Source: Burkholderiaceae bacterium (GTDB lineage: Bacteria > Pseudomonadota > Gammaproteobacteria > Burkholderiales > Burkholderiaceae). From it: a DNA stretch of 17,837 bases. Below, one piece after another: positions 7,278-15,295 of the stretch. Numbering within the stretch: the stretch's first letter is position 1; each line of letters begins with the position of its first letter. Location of the stretch: the NCBI GenBank assembly GCA_947461335.1, contig CANHLB010000012.1:1-17837 (forward strand), read 5' to 3'. The notes beneath the pieces are model-generated. The model was given only the letters and a program-made list of their open reading frames with translations. It was not told the origin of the DNA and ran no database searches. A program made the translations under genes and the position numbers.

Positions 7278-8693
7278 ATGAATATCGTAGTAACCGATGG
7301 TCCGGCAGAAGAAAAACAAGCTTTATTTAACCCAGAGCTGTTGCAAAAATTTGATATCAATGGCCCACGTTATACCTCTTATCCGAGCGCTGACCGTTTC
7401 CATGATGGATTTTCAGAGAAGGATTATTTAGGAGCGCTAAAACGGGTTGCAAATGCCAATGAGCCTTTGTCGCTATATTTTCATTTGCCGTTTTGCCCGA
7501 ATATTTGTTACTACTGTGGCTGTAACAAGATCATCACAAAAGATCATGGAAGAAGTGCGAAGTACATTAAATACCTAGCTAAAGAAATGACCATGGTTTT
7601 TGGGGCAATGGGCGCAAACAAAAGACTACCCATTACACAGCTTCACTGGGGAGGGGGCACCCCAACATTTCTATCTCATGAGGAGATGACAGAGTTGATG
7701 TATTACACACATCAGTATTTCGACTTGTTGCCCGGCGGAGAATATTCAATTGAGATAGACCCAAGAAGGGTTACTGAAAAAGATATCGCTCTTTTAGCTG
7801 AGCTTAGTTTTAATCGGATTAGTCTTGGCGTTCAAGACTTTAACCTAGCAGTTCAAGAAGCCGTTCATCGGGTCCAAACGATTGAAGAAACTCAAGCAGT
7901 AATGGATTGGTCCAGAAAATACAGCTTTAAATCTATTAGTGTAGATTTAATCTACGGGCTACCAAAGCAAACCCCAGAAACCTTTAAGGAGACGGTTAAT
8001 GCAGTAATTACCATGAATCCTGACCGTATATCGGTTTATAACTATGCCCATTTGCCACATATCTTTAAACCTCAGCGCCGTATTTCTGAGGCAGATCTTC
8101 CGCTTGCGGCTGATAAATTAAACATTCTGTCTAATACAATCGAACGCCTTATAGAGGCGGGCTATGTTTTTATTGGCATGGATCATTTTGCAAAACCAGA
8201 CGATGAGTTGGCAATTGCTCAAAAAGAAGGAAAGCTCCATCGTAACTTCCAGGGTTACTCTACTCAGGCAGAGTGTGATCTTCTGGCTTTTGGAATATCC
8301 TCTATTGGCAAGGTGGATGATTGTTATTCACAAAACGTACGTACCTTAGATGAATACTATGCAACTTTAGATGCAGGGCATCTTCCAGTACTACGGGGTT
8401 TGCAGTTAGATCAAGATGATTTATTACGTCGTGAACTCATTGGTAAGTTAATGTGCCAATTTGTACTCAATACAGAAATTTTTTCTAAAGAGCACCAAAT
8501 TGATTTCTTAAGCTATTTCAAGAGTGAGATAGAAGATCTTAAGACTCTAGAGGATGCAGGCCTTTTAGAGTGGCACGGTAATAGTATGCAAGTGCCTATT
8601 AAGGGACGATTGTTGGCAAGACGTGTAGCCATGACATTTGATCGACATCTCCAAGAGTCGCACGCAAAAGGAACTTACTCTAAGGTTCTTTAA
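7278..8693 (+). CDS. hemN: Oxygen-independent coproporphyrinogen III oxidase (radical SAM)
   Basis: HemN converts coproporphyrinogen III to protoporphyrinogen IX without oxygen, using S-adenosylmethionine. The 471-residue protein is full length for the family. The radical-SAM cluster motif CxxxCxxCxC is intact in FCPNICYYCGCNK (C73, C77, C80 and C82), preceded by GPRYTSYPSADRF and LSLYFHLPFC. LHWGGGTPTFLS, YSIEIDPRRVT, RISLGVQDFN and SVDLIYGLPKQTPETF follow in the usual order. GMDHFAKPDDELA and GYSTQAECDLLAFGISSIG mark true HemN rather than HemW-like paralogues. It lies 27 nt after the COG2509 gene, with only a weak ribosome site. No FNR-type palindrome is visible directly upstream, although such sites lie just after the gene, before ompW. 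Confidence 0.95.
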   Translation: MNIVVTDGPAEEKQALFNPELLQKFDINGPRYTSYPSADRFHDGFSEKDYLGALKRVANANEPLSLYFHLPFCPNICYYCGCNKIITKDHGRSAKYIKYLAKEMTMVFGAMGANKRLPITQLHWGGGTPTFLSHEEMTELMYYTHQYFDLLPGGEYSIEIDPRRVTEKDIALLAELSFNRISLGVQDFNLAVQEAVHRVQTIEETQAVMDWSRKYSFKSISVDLIYGLPKQTPETFKETVNAVITMNPDRISVYNYAHLPHIFKPQRRISEADLPLAADKLNILSNTIERLIEAGYVFIGMDHFAKPDDELAIAQKEGKLHRNFQGYSTQAECDLLAFGISSIGKVDDCYSQNVRTLDEYYATLDAGHLPVLRGLQLDQDDLLRRELIGKLMCQFVLNTEIFSKEHQIDFLSYFKSEIEDLKTLEDAGLLEWHGNSMQVPIKGRLLARRVAMTFDRHLQESHAKGTYSKVL

Positions 8694-8723
8694 ACTTTTG
8701 AATTAGGGTAAATCCGCTGTTAT

Positions 8724-8737
8724 TTGATCTAGATCAA
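8724..8737 (+). promoter_or_regulatory. FNR/ANR-type site 1 upstream of ompW
   Basis: TTGATCTAGATCAA is an exact match to the FNR consensus TTGAT-N4-ATCAA. One further base on each side extends it to a perfect 16-bp palindrome (8723-8738). Its centre is about 72 bp upstream of site 2. It lies 30 bp after the hemN stop, between hemN and ompW. Whether the regulator is FNR/ANR or a related CRP-family protein such as DNR cannot be told from the site alone. Confidence 0.75.
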
Positions 8738-8795
8738 AGAAGTAGGCAAACAGTGTTGCTTTTCAACCAATAATAAATTCTCTGTAGTGCTCAAT

Positions 8796-8809
8796 TTGAT
8801 TTACATCAA
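8796..8809 (+). promoter_or_regulatory. FNR/ANR-type site 2 upstream of ompW
   Basis: TTGATTTACATCAA is a second exact match to TTGAT-N4-ATCAA. The flanking arms extend symmetrically to 8 bp on each side (AATTTGAT and ATCAAATT, 8793-8812). GAAAAT at 8832-8837 is a possible -10 (4 of 6). A start at about 8844 would put this site at -41.5, the class II activator position. A third, degenerate site (8815-8828, CCGAT-CTGT-ATCAA) lies 19 bp downstream. The promoter geometry is inference. Confidence 0.75.
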
Positions 8810-8874
8810 ATTATCCGATCTGTATCAATTTGAAAATACTCCTATCAAGATTGATAACAGAAAGAGGATTCATC

Positions 8875-9510
8875 ATGCGACTTAAATCACTAATAGCGGC
8901 AATGGCCGCAATAGCTTCCTTAGCGCCAATATTGGCATATGCGCAAGCTGCAGAAGAGAATCCATGGATGTTGCGTGTACGTGCAGTTGATCTACTTTGG
9001 CAAAATGGCCAAACCGATACCGTCTCCAGCGCAAATGTGAAGGCCAAAAATCAGCTGATCCCTGAGTTTGATATCTCTTACTTTTTCACTAAGAATATTG
9101 CAGCAGAATTGGTTTTAACTTGGCCACAGCAAGTAAATATTACGGCCGGCCCTGGAAATACGAATGTCGGTAAGATTTCTGCATTGCCACCATCGCTCTT
9201 AATTCAATATCACTTCACTGACTTGGGTGCTTTTAAGCCTTATATCGGTGCTGGTGTGAACTACACGATTTTCGGTAATCGTCAGAACTTCCCAGGCCTA
9301 GGCAATAGTGTTCAGGTCGATCAAAACAGCGTTGGTTTTGTAGCGCAAGTTGGGACTGACTATATGTTTGATAAAAACTGGGGTATGAATCTTGACCTTA
9401 AATACGCCACTATGAGTACCAATGTGACGACAGTGCAAGGCAATAATAATTTAGGTAAATTAACATTAAACCCGTTCATGCCTGCGGTAGGTGTGACTTA
9501 TAAGTTCTAA
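8875..9510 (+). CDS. ompW: OmpW family outer membrane beta-barrel protein
   Basis: OmpW proteins are small eight-stranded outer-membrane barrels with a hydrophobic channel. The 211-residue product has a clear signal peptide (MRLKSLIAAMAAIASLAP, cleavage near AYAQA at about residue 24-25). The family signature follows: NPWMLRVRAVDLLWQNG, FDISYFFTKNIAAELVLTWPQQ, PPSLLIQYHF, FKPYIGAGVNYTIF, a WGMNLDLKYATMSTNV strand and the terminal YKF typical of barrel insertion. I chose the ATG at 8875 because AAAGAGG (8861-8867) is well spaced before it and the signal peptide starts there. A TTG at 8830 is in frame but unsupported. In E. coli ompW responds to oxygen through FNR, which fits the sites upstream. 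A strong terminator follows. Confidence 0.93.
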   Translation: MRLKSLIAAMAAIASLAPILAYAQAAEENPWMLRVRAVDLLWQNGQTDTVSSANVKAKNQLIPEFDISYFFTKNIAAELVLTWPQQVNITAGPGNTNVGKISALPPSLLIQYHFTDLGAFKPYIGAGVNYTIFGNRQNFPGLGNSVQVDQNSVGFVAQVGTDYMFDKNWGMNLDLKYATMSTNVTTVQGNNNLGKLTLNPFMPAVGVTYKF

Positions 9511-9533
9511 GAATTCAGTTCTTGTTACTTGCG

Positions 9534-9562
9534 ATAGAGCCCTTTAAGGGCTCTATTTTTTT
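9534..9562 (+). terminator. Rho-independent terminator after ompW
   Basis: ATAGAGCCC (9534-9542) pairs perfectly with GGGCTCTAT (9548-9556) around a 5-nt loop, followed at once by seven T residues (9556-9562). Position and structure fit termination of the ompW transcript, separating it from uup. Confidence 0.93.
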
Positions 9563-9605
9563 GGCTATATACGGAAATATCCCCTCTTTTGTAGAAGTGG
9601 CGATA

Positions 9606-9623
9606 ATGTCGCCATGGCTTTAA
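9606..9623 (+). other. Five-codon reading frame overlapping the uup start (speculative)
   Basis: ATG at 9606 reads M-S-P-W-L and stops at TAA 9621-9623, overlapping the first codons of uup in another frame. The bases 9598-9614 also form an inverted repeat (TGGCGA, 5-nt loop, TCGCCA) that includes the first base of the uup ATG. There is no good ribosome site for it, so it may be chance. Confidence 0.15.
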
Positions 9624-11542
9624 TCGTACTTACTGATGCAAAACTGGCTTTCGGCCACGTAGACCTCCTTGCAAACACTGCTTTTTCACTAGAGTCTGGT
9701 GAACGCGTTGGCTTAATAGGCCGCAATGGCACTGGCAAATCTTCGCTCCTCAAGATCTTGGCTGGTATTGAAAAAATGGATGATGGGCTCTTGCAGTATC
9801 AGCAAGGCTTGCGAATCGCCTATGTTCCCCAAGAGCCTATCTTTGAAGCCGAAGAAACTGTATTTGATGCTGTCTCTAAGGGTGTATCTCAGGCCAAAGC
9901 ACTACGTGAAGAATATGAGGCTCTTAGCGTGGGTGAGTGGGATGACGCCTCCCATCACCGCCTGGATGAAGTCCAATCTCAATTGGAGGCCTTAAGTGGT
10001 TGGAATTGGGAGCAACGCGTTAACGAAACACTGGATCGCCTCCATTTAGAGGGGGATCTCAAGATCAGTACTTTATCTGGTGGAACTAAAAAACGGGTAG
10101 CACTTGCCCGTGCCTTAGTGGAGATGCCCGATGTATTACTGCTTGATGAGCCAACCAACCATTTAGATTTAGATTCGATTGCCTGGCTAGAAGAGCTTTT
10201 AAAAGAATACCAAGGCTCCGTTATTTTGGTTACACATGATCGTGCCTTTTTGGATAATGTTTGTACACAAATTGTAGAGCTCGATCGCGGTATCTTGCGC
10301 ACTTATCCTGGCAACTTTACTCAATATGAAGTGCTCAAAGATCAGGAGCTCAATGCAGAATCTTTAGCCAATGCTCGAGCTGATAAATTGTTGGCGCAAG
10401 AAGAGGTTTGGATTCGTAAAGGGGTTGAAGCACGTCGGACCAGAAGTGTTGCCCGAATCGCCCGTTTAGAAAATCTCCGCACCAGTCGTGCTGAGCGCAG
10501 AAATGCAATCGGCCAGGTTAAGTTAGCCGTCTCTGCTGGTGATCGTAGCGGTAAGATAGTGGCTGACCTACAGAATGTGAGCAAGGCATACGATAGGCCG
10601 ATTGTGGAAGACTTTACGGCAACGATTTTGCGTGGAGATAAAGTAGGACTATTAGGACCCAATGGCTCAGGTAAGACCACCTTACTCAAGCTCATTTTAG
10701 GAACGATTGCACCAGACTCAGGTAGCGCAACTATGGGCACTCGCATCGAGGTAGCTTATTTTGATCAAATGCGTGAAGGCTTAGATCTTAATGCCTCGCT
10801 TGAAGATTACATAAGTCCCGGTAGTGAGTGGGTTGAGATCAATGGCAACAAGAAGCATGTCAAGAGCTATTTGAGTGACTTCTTATTTGCACCTGAGCGC
10901 ACAAATTCTCCAGTGAGTACATTATCTGGTGGAGAGCGTAATCGATTGCTGCTAGCCCGTCTTTTTGCAAGGCCAGCAAATGTCTTGGTGTTGGACGAGC
11001 CAACGAATGATTTGGATATTGATACCTTAGATTTGTTAGAGCAGTTACTTCAAGATTACAAAGGTACGGTTTTCTTGGTTAGTCATGATCGTTATTTTTT
11101 AGATAATGTGGTAACTAGCATTATTGCCAATGAAGGTGATGGTTTTTGGCGCGAATACGAAGGGGGTTATGAGGATTGGAAGATTCAAAAAGCCCGCTCC
11201 GACAAGATTCGAGCTGCTAATGCCTCTGAAAAACTAGCCACTAAAGTAGAGGCGAAAGTGCCGCCCACGTCGCAGACCAAGCCAGAAGCAAAGACTGTAG
11301 AGAAAGGCGGGGTGCAAAAGCTCAACGGTAGGGAACGTCAAGAACTAGAGGGCTTGCCATTGCAAATTGAGGAACTCGAAACAGAGCAGGCCGATATAGG
11401 GATTGCAATGAGTAATCCAGATCTCTATAAGAATGAGCCTGAACTAGCTGCAAGCATGCAAGCCCGCTTAACAGACATTACTAGTTTGTTAGATCAAAAA
11501 CTGCAACGCTGGGAGCTGCTCTTAAGCCGCTCTGAATCTTAA
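9614..11542 (+). CDS. uup: ABC-F family ATPase, Uup type
   Basis: This is a soluble twin-ATPase protein of 642 residues with no membrane segments, as expected for ABC-F translation factors. Domain 1 has Walker A GRNGTGKS (36-43), signature LSGGTKKRVALARAL (154-168) and Walker B LLLDEPTNHLD (175-185). The linker (about 240-310) is charged and Arg-rich. Domain 2 has GPNGSGKT (348-355), LSGGERNRLLLARL (437-450) and LVLDEPTNDLD (458-468), with the switch His in VSHDRYFLDN. A basic linker and a coiled-coil C-terminal domain (570-640) identify Uup rather than EttA or YheS. Uup binds ribosomes and DNA and has been linked to ribosome quality and to precise excision of transposons. No Shine-Dalgarno sequence precedes the ATG. 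GATAAT at 9602-9607 lies 6 nt before it, so a leaderless mRNA is possible. Confidence 0.92.
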   Translation: MALIVLTDAKLAFGHVDLLANTAFSLESGERVGLIGRNGTGKSSLLKILAGIEKMDDGLLQYQQGLRIAYVPQEPIFEAEETVFDAVSKGVSQAKALREEYEALSVGEWDDASHHRLDEVQSQLEALSGWNWEQRVNETLDRLHLEGDLKISTLSGGTKKRVALARALVEMPDVLLLDEPTNHLDLDSIAWLEELLKEYQGSVILVTHDRAFLDNVCTQIVELDRGILRTYPGNFTQYEVLKDQELNAESLANARADKLLAQEEVWIRKGVEARRTRSVARIARLENLRTSRAERRNAIGQVKLAVSAGDRSGKIVADLQNVSKAYDRPIVEDFTATILRGDKVGLLGPNGSGKTTLLKLILGTIAPDSGSATMGTRIEVAYFDQMREGLDLNASLEDYISPGSEWVEINGNKKHVKSYLSDFLFAPERTNSPVSTLSGGERNRLLLARLFARPANVLVLDEPTNDLDIDTLDLLEQLLQDYKGTVFLVSHDRYFLDNVVTSIIANEGDGFWREYEGGYEDWKIQKARSDKIRAANASEKLATKVEAKVPPTSQTKPEAKTVEKGGVQKLNGRERQELEGLPLQIEELETEQADIGIAMSNPDLYKNEPELAASMQARLTDITSLLDQKLQRWELLLSRSES

Positions 11543-11552
11543 TAGAGAGCGG

Positions 11553-11873
11553 TTAAAGTTCGCGTTGTAAGCGAGCGCGGAGTTGGGCGATTTCATCTAA
11601 TAGGTCGAGTGCTAGCGCAACACCCGATACATTTAATTCAAGATCATGGGTGAGATGAGCTGCAGTCTTAGCTCGCTTGAGAGAGTCGCCACTAAAGCGC
11701 CAATCTTGGGGGGATGAGCCAACAGGGCTCAAGACCCCCTCGGAAACCCAGGACATAATGAGCTCTTGAGGTGTGCGAGAAGCGTGTGAGAGTTCCACAA
11801 TGCTCATGTGTACTTCGTTCTCTACTACACTAGCTTCAATCCAAGTAGTTTTGATATTAGGCATAGCCATCAT
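11553..11873 (-). CDS. cbpM: Chaperone modulator CbpM
   Basis: CbpM binds the J-domain of CbpA and inhibits its co-chaperone and DNA-binding activity. The 106-residue protein has the family's MerR-like helical layout: [27 protein letters not shown], then [45 protein letters not shown]. The gene overlaps the cbpA stop as ATGA (start 11873-11871, stop 11872-11870), so the two are translationally coupled. Three ATGs lie close together at 11873, 11870 and 11864. AAGGG abuts the first one, so spacing favours the ATG at 11864 (MPNIKTTW, 103 residues) as the functional start. The gene converges on uup with 10 nt between stops. Confidence 0.9.
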   Translation of the reverse strand: MMAMPNIKTTWIEASVVENEVHMSIVELSHASRTPQELIMSWVSEGVLSPVGSSPQDWRFSGDSLKRAKTAAHLTHDLELNVSGVALALDLLDEIAQLRARLQREL

Positions 11874-12850
11874 CCCTTCAAGTGAGATCTGGGGTTGAAA
11901 TCAAAAGCCTTCTCGAAGTTCTGATAGGCCTCTTTTTGTGTATCTGTATTTGCGGGTGGCAGGACAATAGTCGGAACAACATAGAGATCGCCTGCTTCAG
12001 CACTTGGAATGCCTTTACCTTTGAGTCGCATCTTACGTCCCGCAATAGTAGCTGCTGGAATCTTTAATTCTAAAGTTGAGCCTGCTGGAGTAGGAACATT
12101 TACGGTAGTTCCTAATGCCGCCTCCCATGGTGCAAGCGGGATGTCGATGAAAATATCTTTTCCATCAATTCGGTAAATGGGATTTGGATGAAAATCAATT
12201 TCTAAATAAAGGTCACCGGCGGGGCCTTCGCCTATGCCAGGTCCACCTTGACCTGAAAGACGAAGGTTTTGTCCTGCTTTAATGCCTTTGGGAATACTGA
12301 CATCTAACTTGCGCTCTTGAGTGCTAACGTGCCCAGTCGCATCTTGAGTTGGCATGTGCAAGGAAATCGTACGCTTGGCGCCGTTATAAGCATCGGCAAG
12401 ATCGATCAAAATTTTAGCGTGATGATCTTGCCCTTTAAAGTTCATGCCTTGGCGAGATTGTCCACCTCTACCACCTTGACGATGTTTACCTCTACCAAAG
12501 AGCGATTCAAAGAATTCACTTTGATCACCTTCGTAGCCGCCACCATAGCCTGGATGACCGCCACCAAAACTACTATCAGCGTATTCAAATCCTTCATTCC
12601 AATTTGGTGGTGGAGTAAAGTCTTGACCGTTTTTCCAATTAGCACCAAAGCGGTCGTAAGCAGCGCGTTTTTCTGTATCTTTTAGGACGGCATAGGCCTC
12701 GCCAATTTCTTTGAATTGTTCTTCGGCACCAGCTTCTTTATTCACATCTGGATGATATTTGCGAGCCAGCTTGCGATAAGCCGCCTTAATTTCTGCCTCG
12801 CTAGCGCTTCGGGCAACGCCGAGTGCTTCGTAGTAATCCCTAAATTTCAT
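11870..12850 (-). CDS. cbpA: DnaJ-like co-chaperone / curved-DNA-binding protein CbpA
   Basis: This 326-residue class II J-protein stimulates DnaK and, in E. coli, also binds curved DNA as a nucleoid protein. The J-domain (residues 4-69) carries HPD at 33-35 in [12 protein letters not shown], and the start [12 protein letters not shown] is typical of CbpA. A Gly/Phe-rich segment (about 80-140) with [14 protein letters not shown] follows. The two C-terminal peptide-binding domains run from about 143, with [22 protein letters not shown] and [20 protein letters not shown]. There is no zinc-finger repeat (CxxCxGxG), which separates it from DnaJ itself. The ATG at 12850 is preceded by only a weak ribosome site. 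It is the first gene of the cbpA-cbpM pair, which overlap by four bases. Confidence 0.92.
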   Translation of the reverse strand: MKFRDYYEALGVARSASEAEIKAAYRKLARKYHPDVNKEAGAEEQFKEIGEAYAVLKDTEKRAAYDRFGANWKNGQDFTPPPNWNEGFEYADSSFGGGHPGYGGGYEGDQSEFFESLFGRGKHRQGGRGGQSRQGMNFKGQDHHAKILIDLADAYNGAKRTISLHMPTQDATGHVSTQERKLDVSIPKGIKAGQNLRLSGQGGPGIGEGPAGDLYLEIDFHPNPIYRIDGKDIFIDIPLAPWEAALGTTVNVPTPAGSTLELKIPAATIAGRKMRLKGKGIPSAEAGDLYVVPTIVLPPANTDTQKEAYQNFEKAFDFNPRSHLKG

Positions 12851-12912
12851 AAGCCTGTATTAATCCTCATGTATTCATCATTACTGAGCTATTGATGAAT
12901 TCTACATTCCAA

Positions 12913-14460
12913 TTAGCTCATCACCCCAATTTGCCACGGGACGAACTCATAGTCTCCGAGCCCAAGAAGTTCACTTTTCGAAGACTCCCCAGAGGCGGTT
13001 CGCAGGAAAAGCTCAAATATGCGCTGTCCCATCTCTTGGACAGAGACAGTGCCATCTAAAATCTCCCCACAGTTGATATCCATATCCTCTGTAAGTCGCA
13101 GATACATGGGGGTATTTGTAGCTAGTTTGATGCAGGGAGCAGGCTTGGAGCCAAACATGGATCCGCGACCGGTAGTAAAGGCAATCAGATTTGCCCCGCC
13201 TGCAATTTGTCCTGTGGCTGAAACTGGATCAAAACCAGGTGTGTCCATAAAAACAAAGCCCTTAGCAGTGACCGGCTCGGCATATTTATAAACCTCCATG
13301 AGTGGCCCAGTACCACCTTTCATAGAAGAGCCCAGGGATTTCTCAAAGATATTAGCAAGTCCTCCAATTTGATTTCCGGGGCTCACTTGTCCGTTGATTT
13401 GCACATCTCTACCAACAGAATATTCGTCTTTCCACCAACGAATCCGTTTAATCAGCTTTTCGCCAATCGATTGGCTTGCTGCGCGGCGGGTGAGGGTGTG
13501 CTCGACGCCATAGATTTCTGGTGTTTCCGACAAAATACCAGTGCCACCATGACGTGACAATATATCAATGGCTGCCCCTAATGCGGGATTTGCGGTAATT
13601 GAGGAAAACCCATCCGATCCACCACATTGCAAACCCACACAAAGATGACTGGCAGATACTGTTTGTCGCTTAGCTTCATTTGCTGCTGGTAATAGTGCTT
13701 TGACTGCCTCGATACCTGCTTCAATGGTTTTGCGTGTGCCACCAGTCTCTTGCATGATGAAGGTATGCAAATTTGTACCAGCAGTTAAGTCTTCTTGCTC
13801 CATCAAGCCTTTTAATTGATTACGCTCACAGCCAAGACCAACGATGAGTGCTGCAGCAAGATTAGGGTGCCGGGCATAACCAGCCATCGTGCGACGAAGT
13901 AGCTCCATGGGCTCACCACTCATTTCCATGCCGCAGCCAATGTCATGGCTAAAAGCTACTACACCATCTACATTTGGAAAATCTTTTAATCTTTCCGGTG
14001 TAAACCAGTCAGCAATCTTATTTACTACCGTTGCAGAGCAATTGACAGTTGATAAAATTCCAATGAAGTTCCGGGTGCCAACCTTACCATTGGGCCTTAG
14101 ATAACCTTGAAAGGTTGCCCGCTCTGAATCAGGCAACATTTGAGTGGGTTTAAATTCGCTAGCGTAAGCATAATCACGATCAAATTCTCGAAACTCGGTG
14201 TTATGACTGTGAACCATCGTACCGGCTTCGATATCGGTATTTGCAAAACCTACCGTAACGTTGTATTTCAGAATCGGCTCACCCTTAAGTATTTTCTTGG
14301 CTGCAATTTTGTAGCCTGCGGGAACTTGGCTGCGGCTCGTGAAATGCTCACTGGGTACTTCTGTACCAATTCCAATATCAATGCGAGCAACCACAATATT
14401 GTCGCTTGGGTGCAGGCGAATAATGGGCCCTGCTAATTTTTTTCCAGAAGTTTCAATCAT
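12913..14460 (-). CDS. UxaA/GarD-family hydro-lyase (altronate dehydratase-like)
   Basis: The family contains altronate dehydratase (UxaA), galactarate dehydratase (GarD) and L-sulfolactate sulfo-lyase, metal-dependent enzymes that remove water or sulfite from hydroxy acids. The 515-residue protein is full length: an N-terminal SAF domain (about 14-90, ending VHSHNTEF), then RPNGKVGTRNF (122-132), GVVAFSHDIGCGME (166-179), LIVGLGCERNQ (205-215) and GLQCGGSDGFSSITANPALG (276-295). NGQVSPGNQIGGLANIFEKSLG and FTTGRGSMFGSKPAPCIKLATNTPM follow. The SHNTEFREFDRDYAY stretch looks closer to UxaA than GarD, but substrate cannot be assigned: no uronate or galactarate pathway genes are in view. The pirin gene ends 54 nt upstream on the same strand and may be co-transcribed. 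TATAAA upstream of the start (14478-14483) could be a separate -10. Confidence 0.85.
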   Translation of the reverse strand: MIETSGKKLAGPIIRLHPSDNIVVARIDIGIGTEVPSEHFTSRSQVPAGYKIAAKKILKGEPILKYNVTVGFANTDIEAGTMVHSHNTEFREFDRDYAYASEFKPTQMLPDSERATFQGYLRPNGKVGTRNFIGILSTVNCSATVVNKIADWFTPERLKDFPNVDGVVAFSHDIGCGMEMSGEPMELLRRTMAGYARHPNLAAALIVGLGCERNQLKGLMEQEDLTAGTNLHTFIMQETGGTRKTIEAGIEAVKALLPAANEAKRQTVSASHLCVGLQCGGSDGFSSITANPALGAAIDILSRHGGTGILSETPEIYGVEHTLTRRAASQSIGEKLIKRIRWWKDEYSVGRDVQINGQVSPGNQIGGLANIFEKSLGSSMKGGTGPLMEVYKYAEPVTAKGFVFMDTPGFDPVSATGQIAGGANLIAFTTGRGSMFGSKPAPCIKLATNTPMYLRLTEDMDINCGEILDGTVSVQEMGQRIFELFLRTASGESSKSELLGLGDYEFVPWQIGVMS

Positions 14461-14514
14461 GATCTTATTACGCTTTTTATAATTGGTTTATATCAAACCC
14501 AGAATTACCTTAAA

Positions 14515-15216
14515 TTAACGACTCAGATCAAAAAATAGTACTTCTGCATTTATGCCATTAGTAATTTCTAAGGACGATTCATTTTCAATGAGCAGTGCAT
14601 CTCCGCCAAGCAGTTTTTGACCATTCACCGTTAATGATCCGTGGATAAGATGAAGATAGGCTTTACGCTTTGGATCTAAATTAAATGTTTCTGTTTGTGA
14701 GCCATCAAATATACCTGCATACATCTTTGCATCCGCATGAATTTTTACGGCACCATCTTTACCCTCAGGCGATGCAATTAAGCAAAGTTTGCCTTTTTTA
14801 TTAGAGGGCGGAATCGTCTTTTGCTCGTAACCAGGCTCAATCTCCAAAACATTGGGTTCGATCCAAATTTGCAATAAGTGGGTAGTTTGATCTTTAGCGT
14901 GATTAAATTCGCTATGAGCAACTCCAGTACCAGCACTCATGCGTTGTATATCGCCTGGTGGAATACCTTTGATATTGCCCATACTATCTTCATGAGCTAA
15001 TTCACCTGTCAAGACATAGGTGACGATTTCCATATTGCGATGACTGTGCTTTCCAAATCCCATACCAGGCGCAATTTGGTCATCGTTGATTACCCGAAGG
15101 TTACCCCATCCCATAAATTTAGGGTCGTGGTATCCGGCAAAGGAAAAGGAATGAAAGCTTTTAAGCCAGCCATGGTCTGCATAGCCTCTATCTTGTGATT
15201 TTCGTAGTTCAAACAT
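14515..15216 (-). CDS. Pirin family protein
   Basis: Pirins are bicupin proteins with one iron site; bacterial members such as YhaK have been associated with quercetinase-type dioxygenase activity or redox sensing. The 233-residue protein starts MFELRKSQDRGYADHGWLKS. The metal ligands are all present: H57 and H59 in GFGKHSHRNMEIVTYVL, and H101 and E103 in SAGTGVAHSEFN. The C-terminal cupin (about 140-233) is more variable, as usual. I chose the ATG at 15216 because homologous pirins start at this point. A GTG at 15255 is in frame and would add 13 residues unlike the family. It precedes the UxaA-like gene by 54 nt and is divergent from the TAXI gene. Substrate unknown. Confidence 0.88.
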   Translation of the reverse strand: MFELRKSQDRGYADHGWLKSFHSFSFAGYHDPKFMGWGNLRVINDDQIAPGMGFGKHSHRNMEIVTYVLTGELAHEDSMGNIKGIPPGDIQRMSAGTGVAHSEFNHAKDQTTHLLQIWIEPNVLEIEPGYEQKTIPPSNKKGKLCLIASPEGKDGAVKIHADAKMYAGIFDGSQTETFNLDPKRKAYLHLIHGSLTVNGQKLLGGDALLIENESSLEITNGINAEVLFFDLSR

Positions 15217-15295
15217 GTATTTCAGGCTTTTCTTCAGTAGAAAGACAATAAGCACATTATCATTGGATTTTGCTATTTTCGCAGATTGTTAGGGC

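Noticed and set aside
8830..8874. Upstream TTG start for ompW
   Set aside because: It would add 15 residues before a clear signal peptide and overlaps the promoter region. The ATG at 8875 has a good ribosome site.
11522..11556. Inverted repeat between uup and cbpM (CCGCTCT...AGAGCGG, with TTAA outer arms) as a bidirectional terminator
   Set aside because: The loop is long (12 nt), there is a bulge and no T-tract on either side. It may weakly assist termination but is not convincing.
12317..12685. Plus-strand open frame of 122 codons
   Set aside because: It lies wholly antisense to the J-protein gene cbpA, whose domains are all intact, and resembles no protein family I know.
15217..15255. 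Upstream GTG start for the pirin gene
   Set aside because: The extra 13 hydrophobic residues have no counterpart in pirins, and the family start matches the ATG at 15216.
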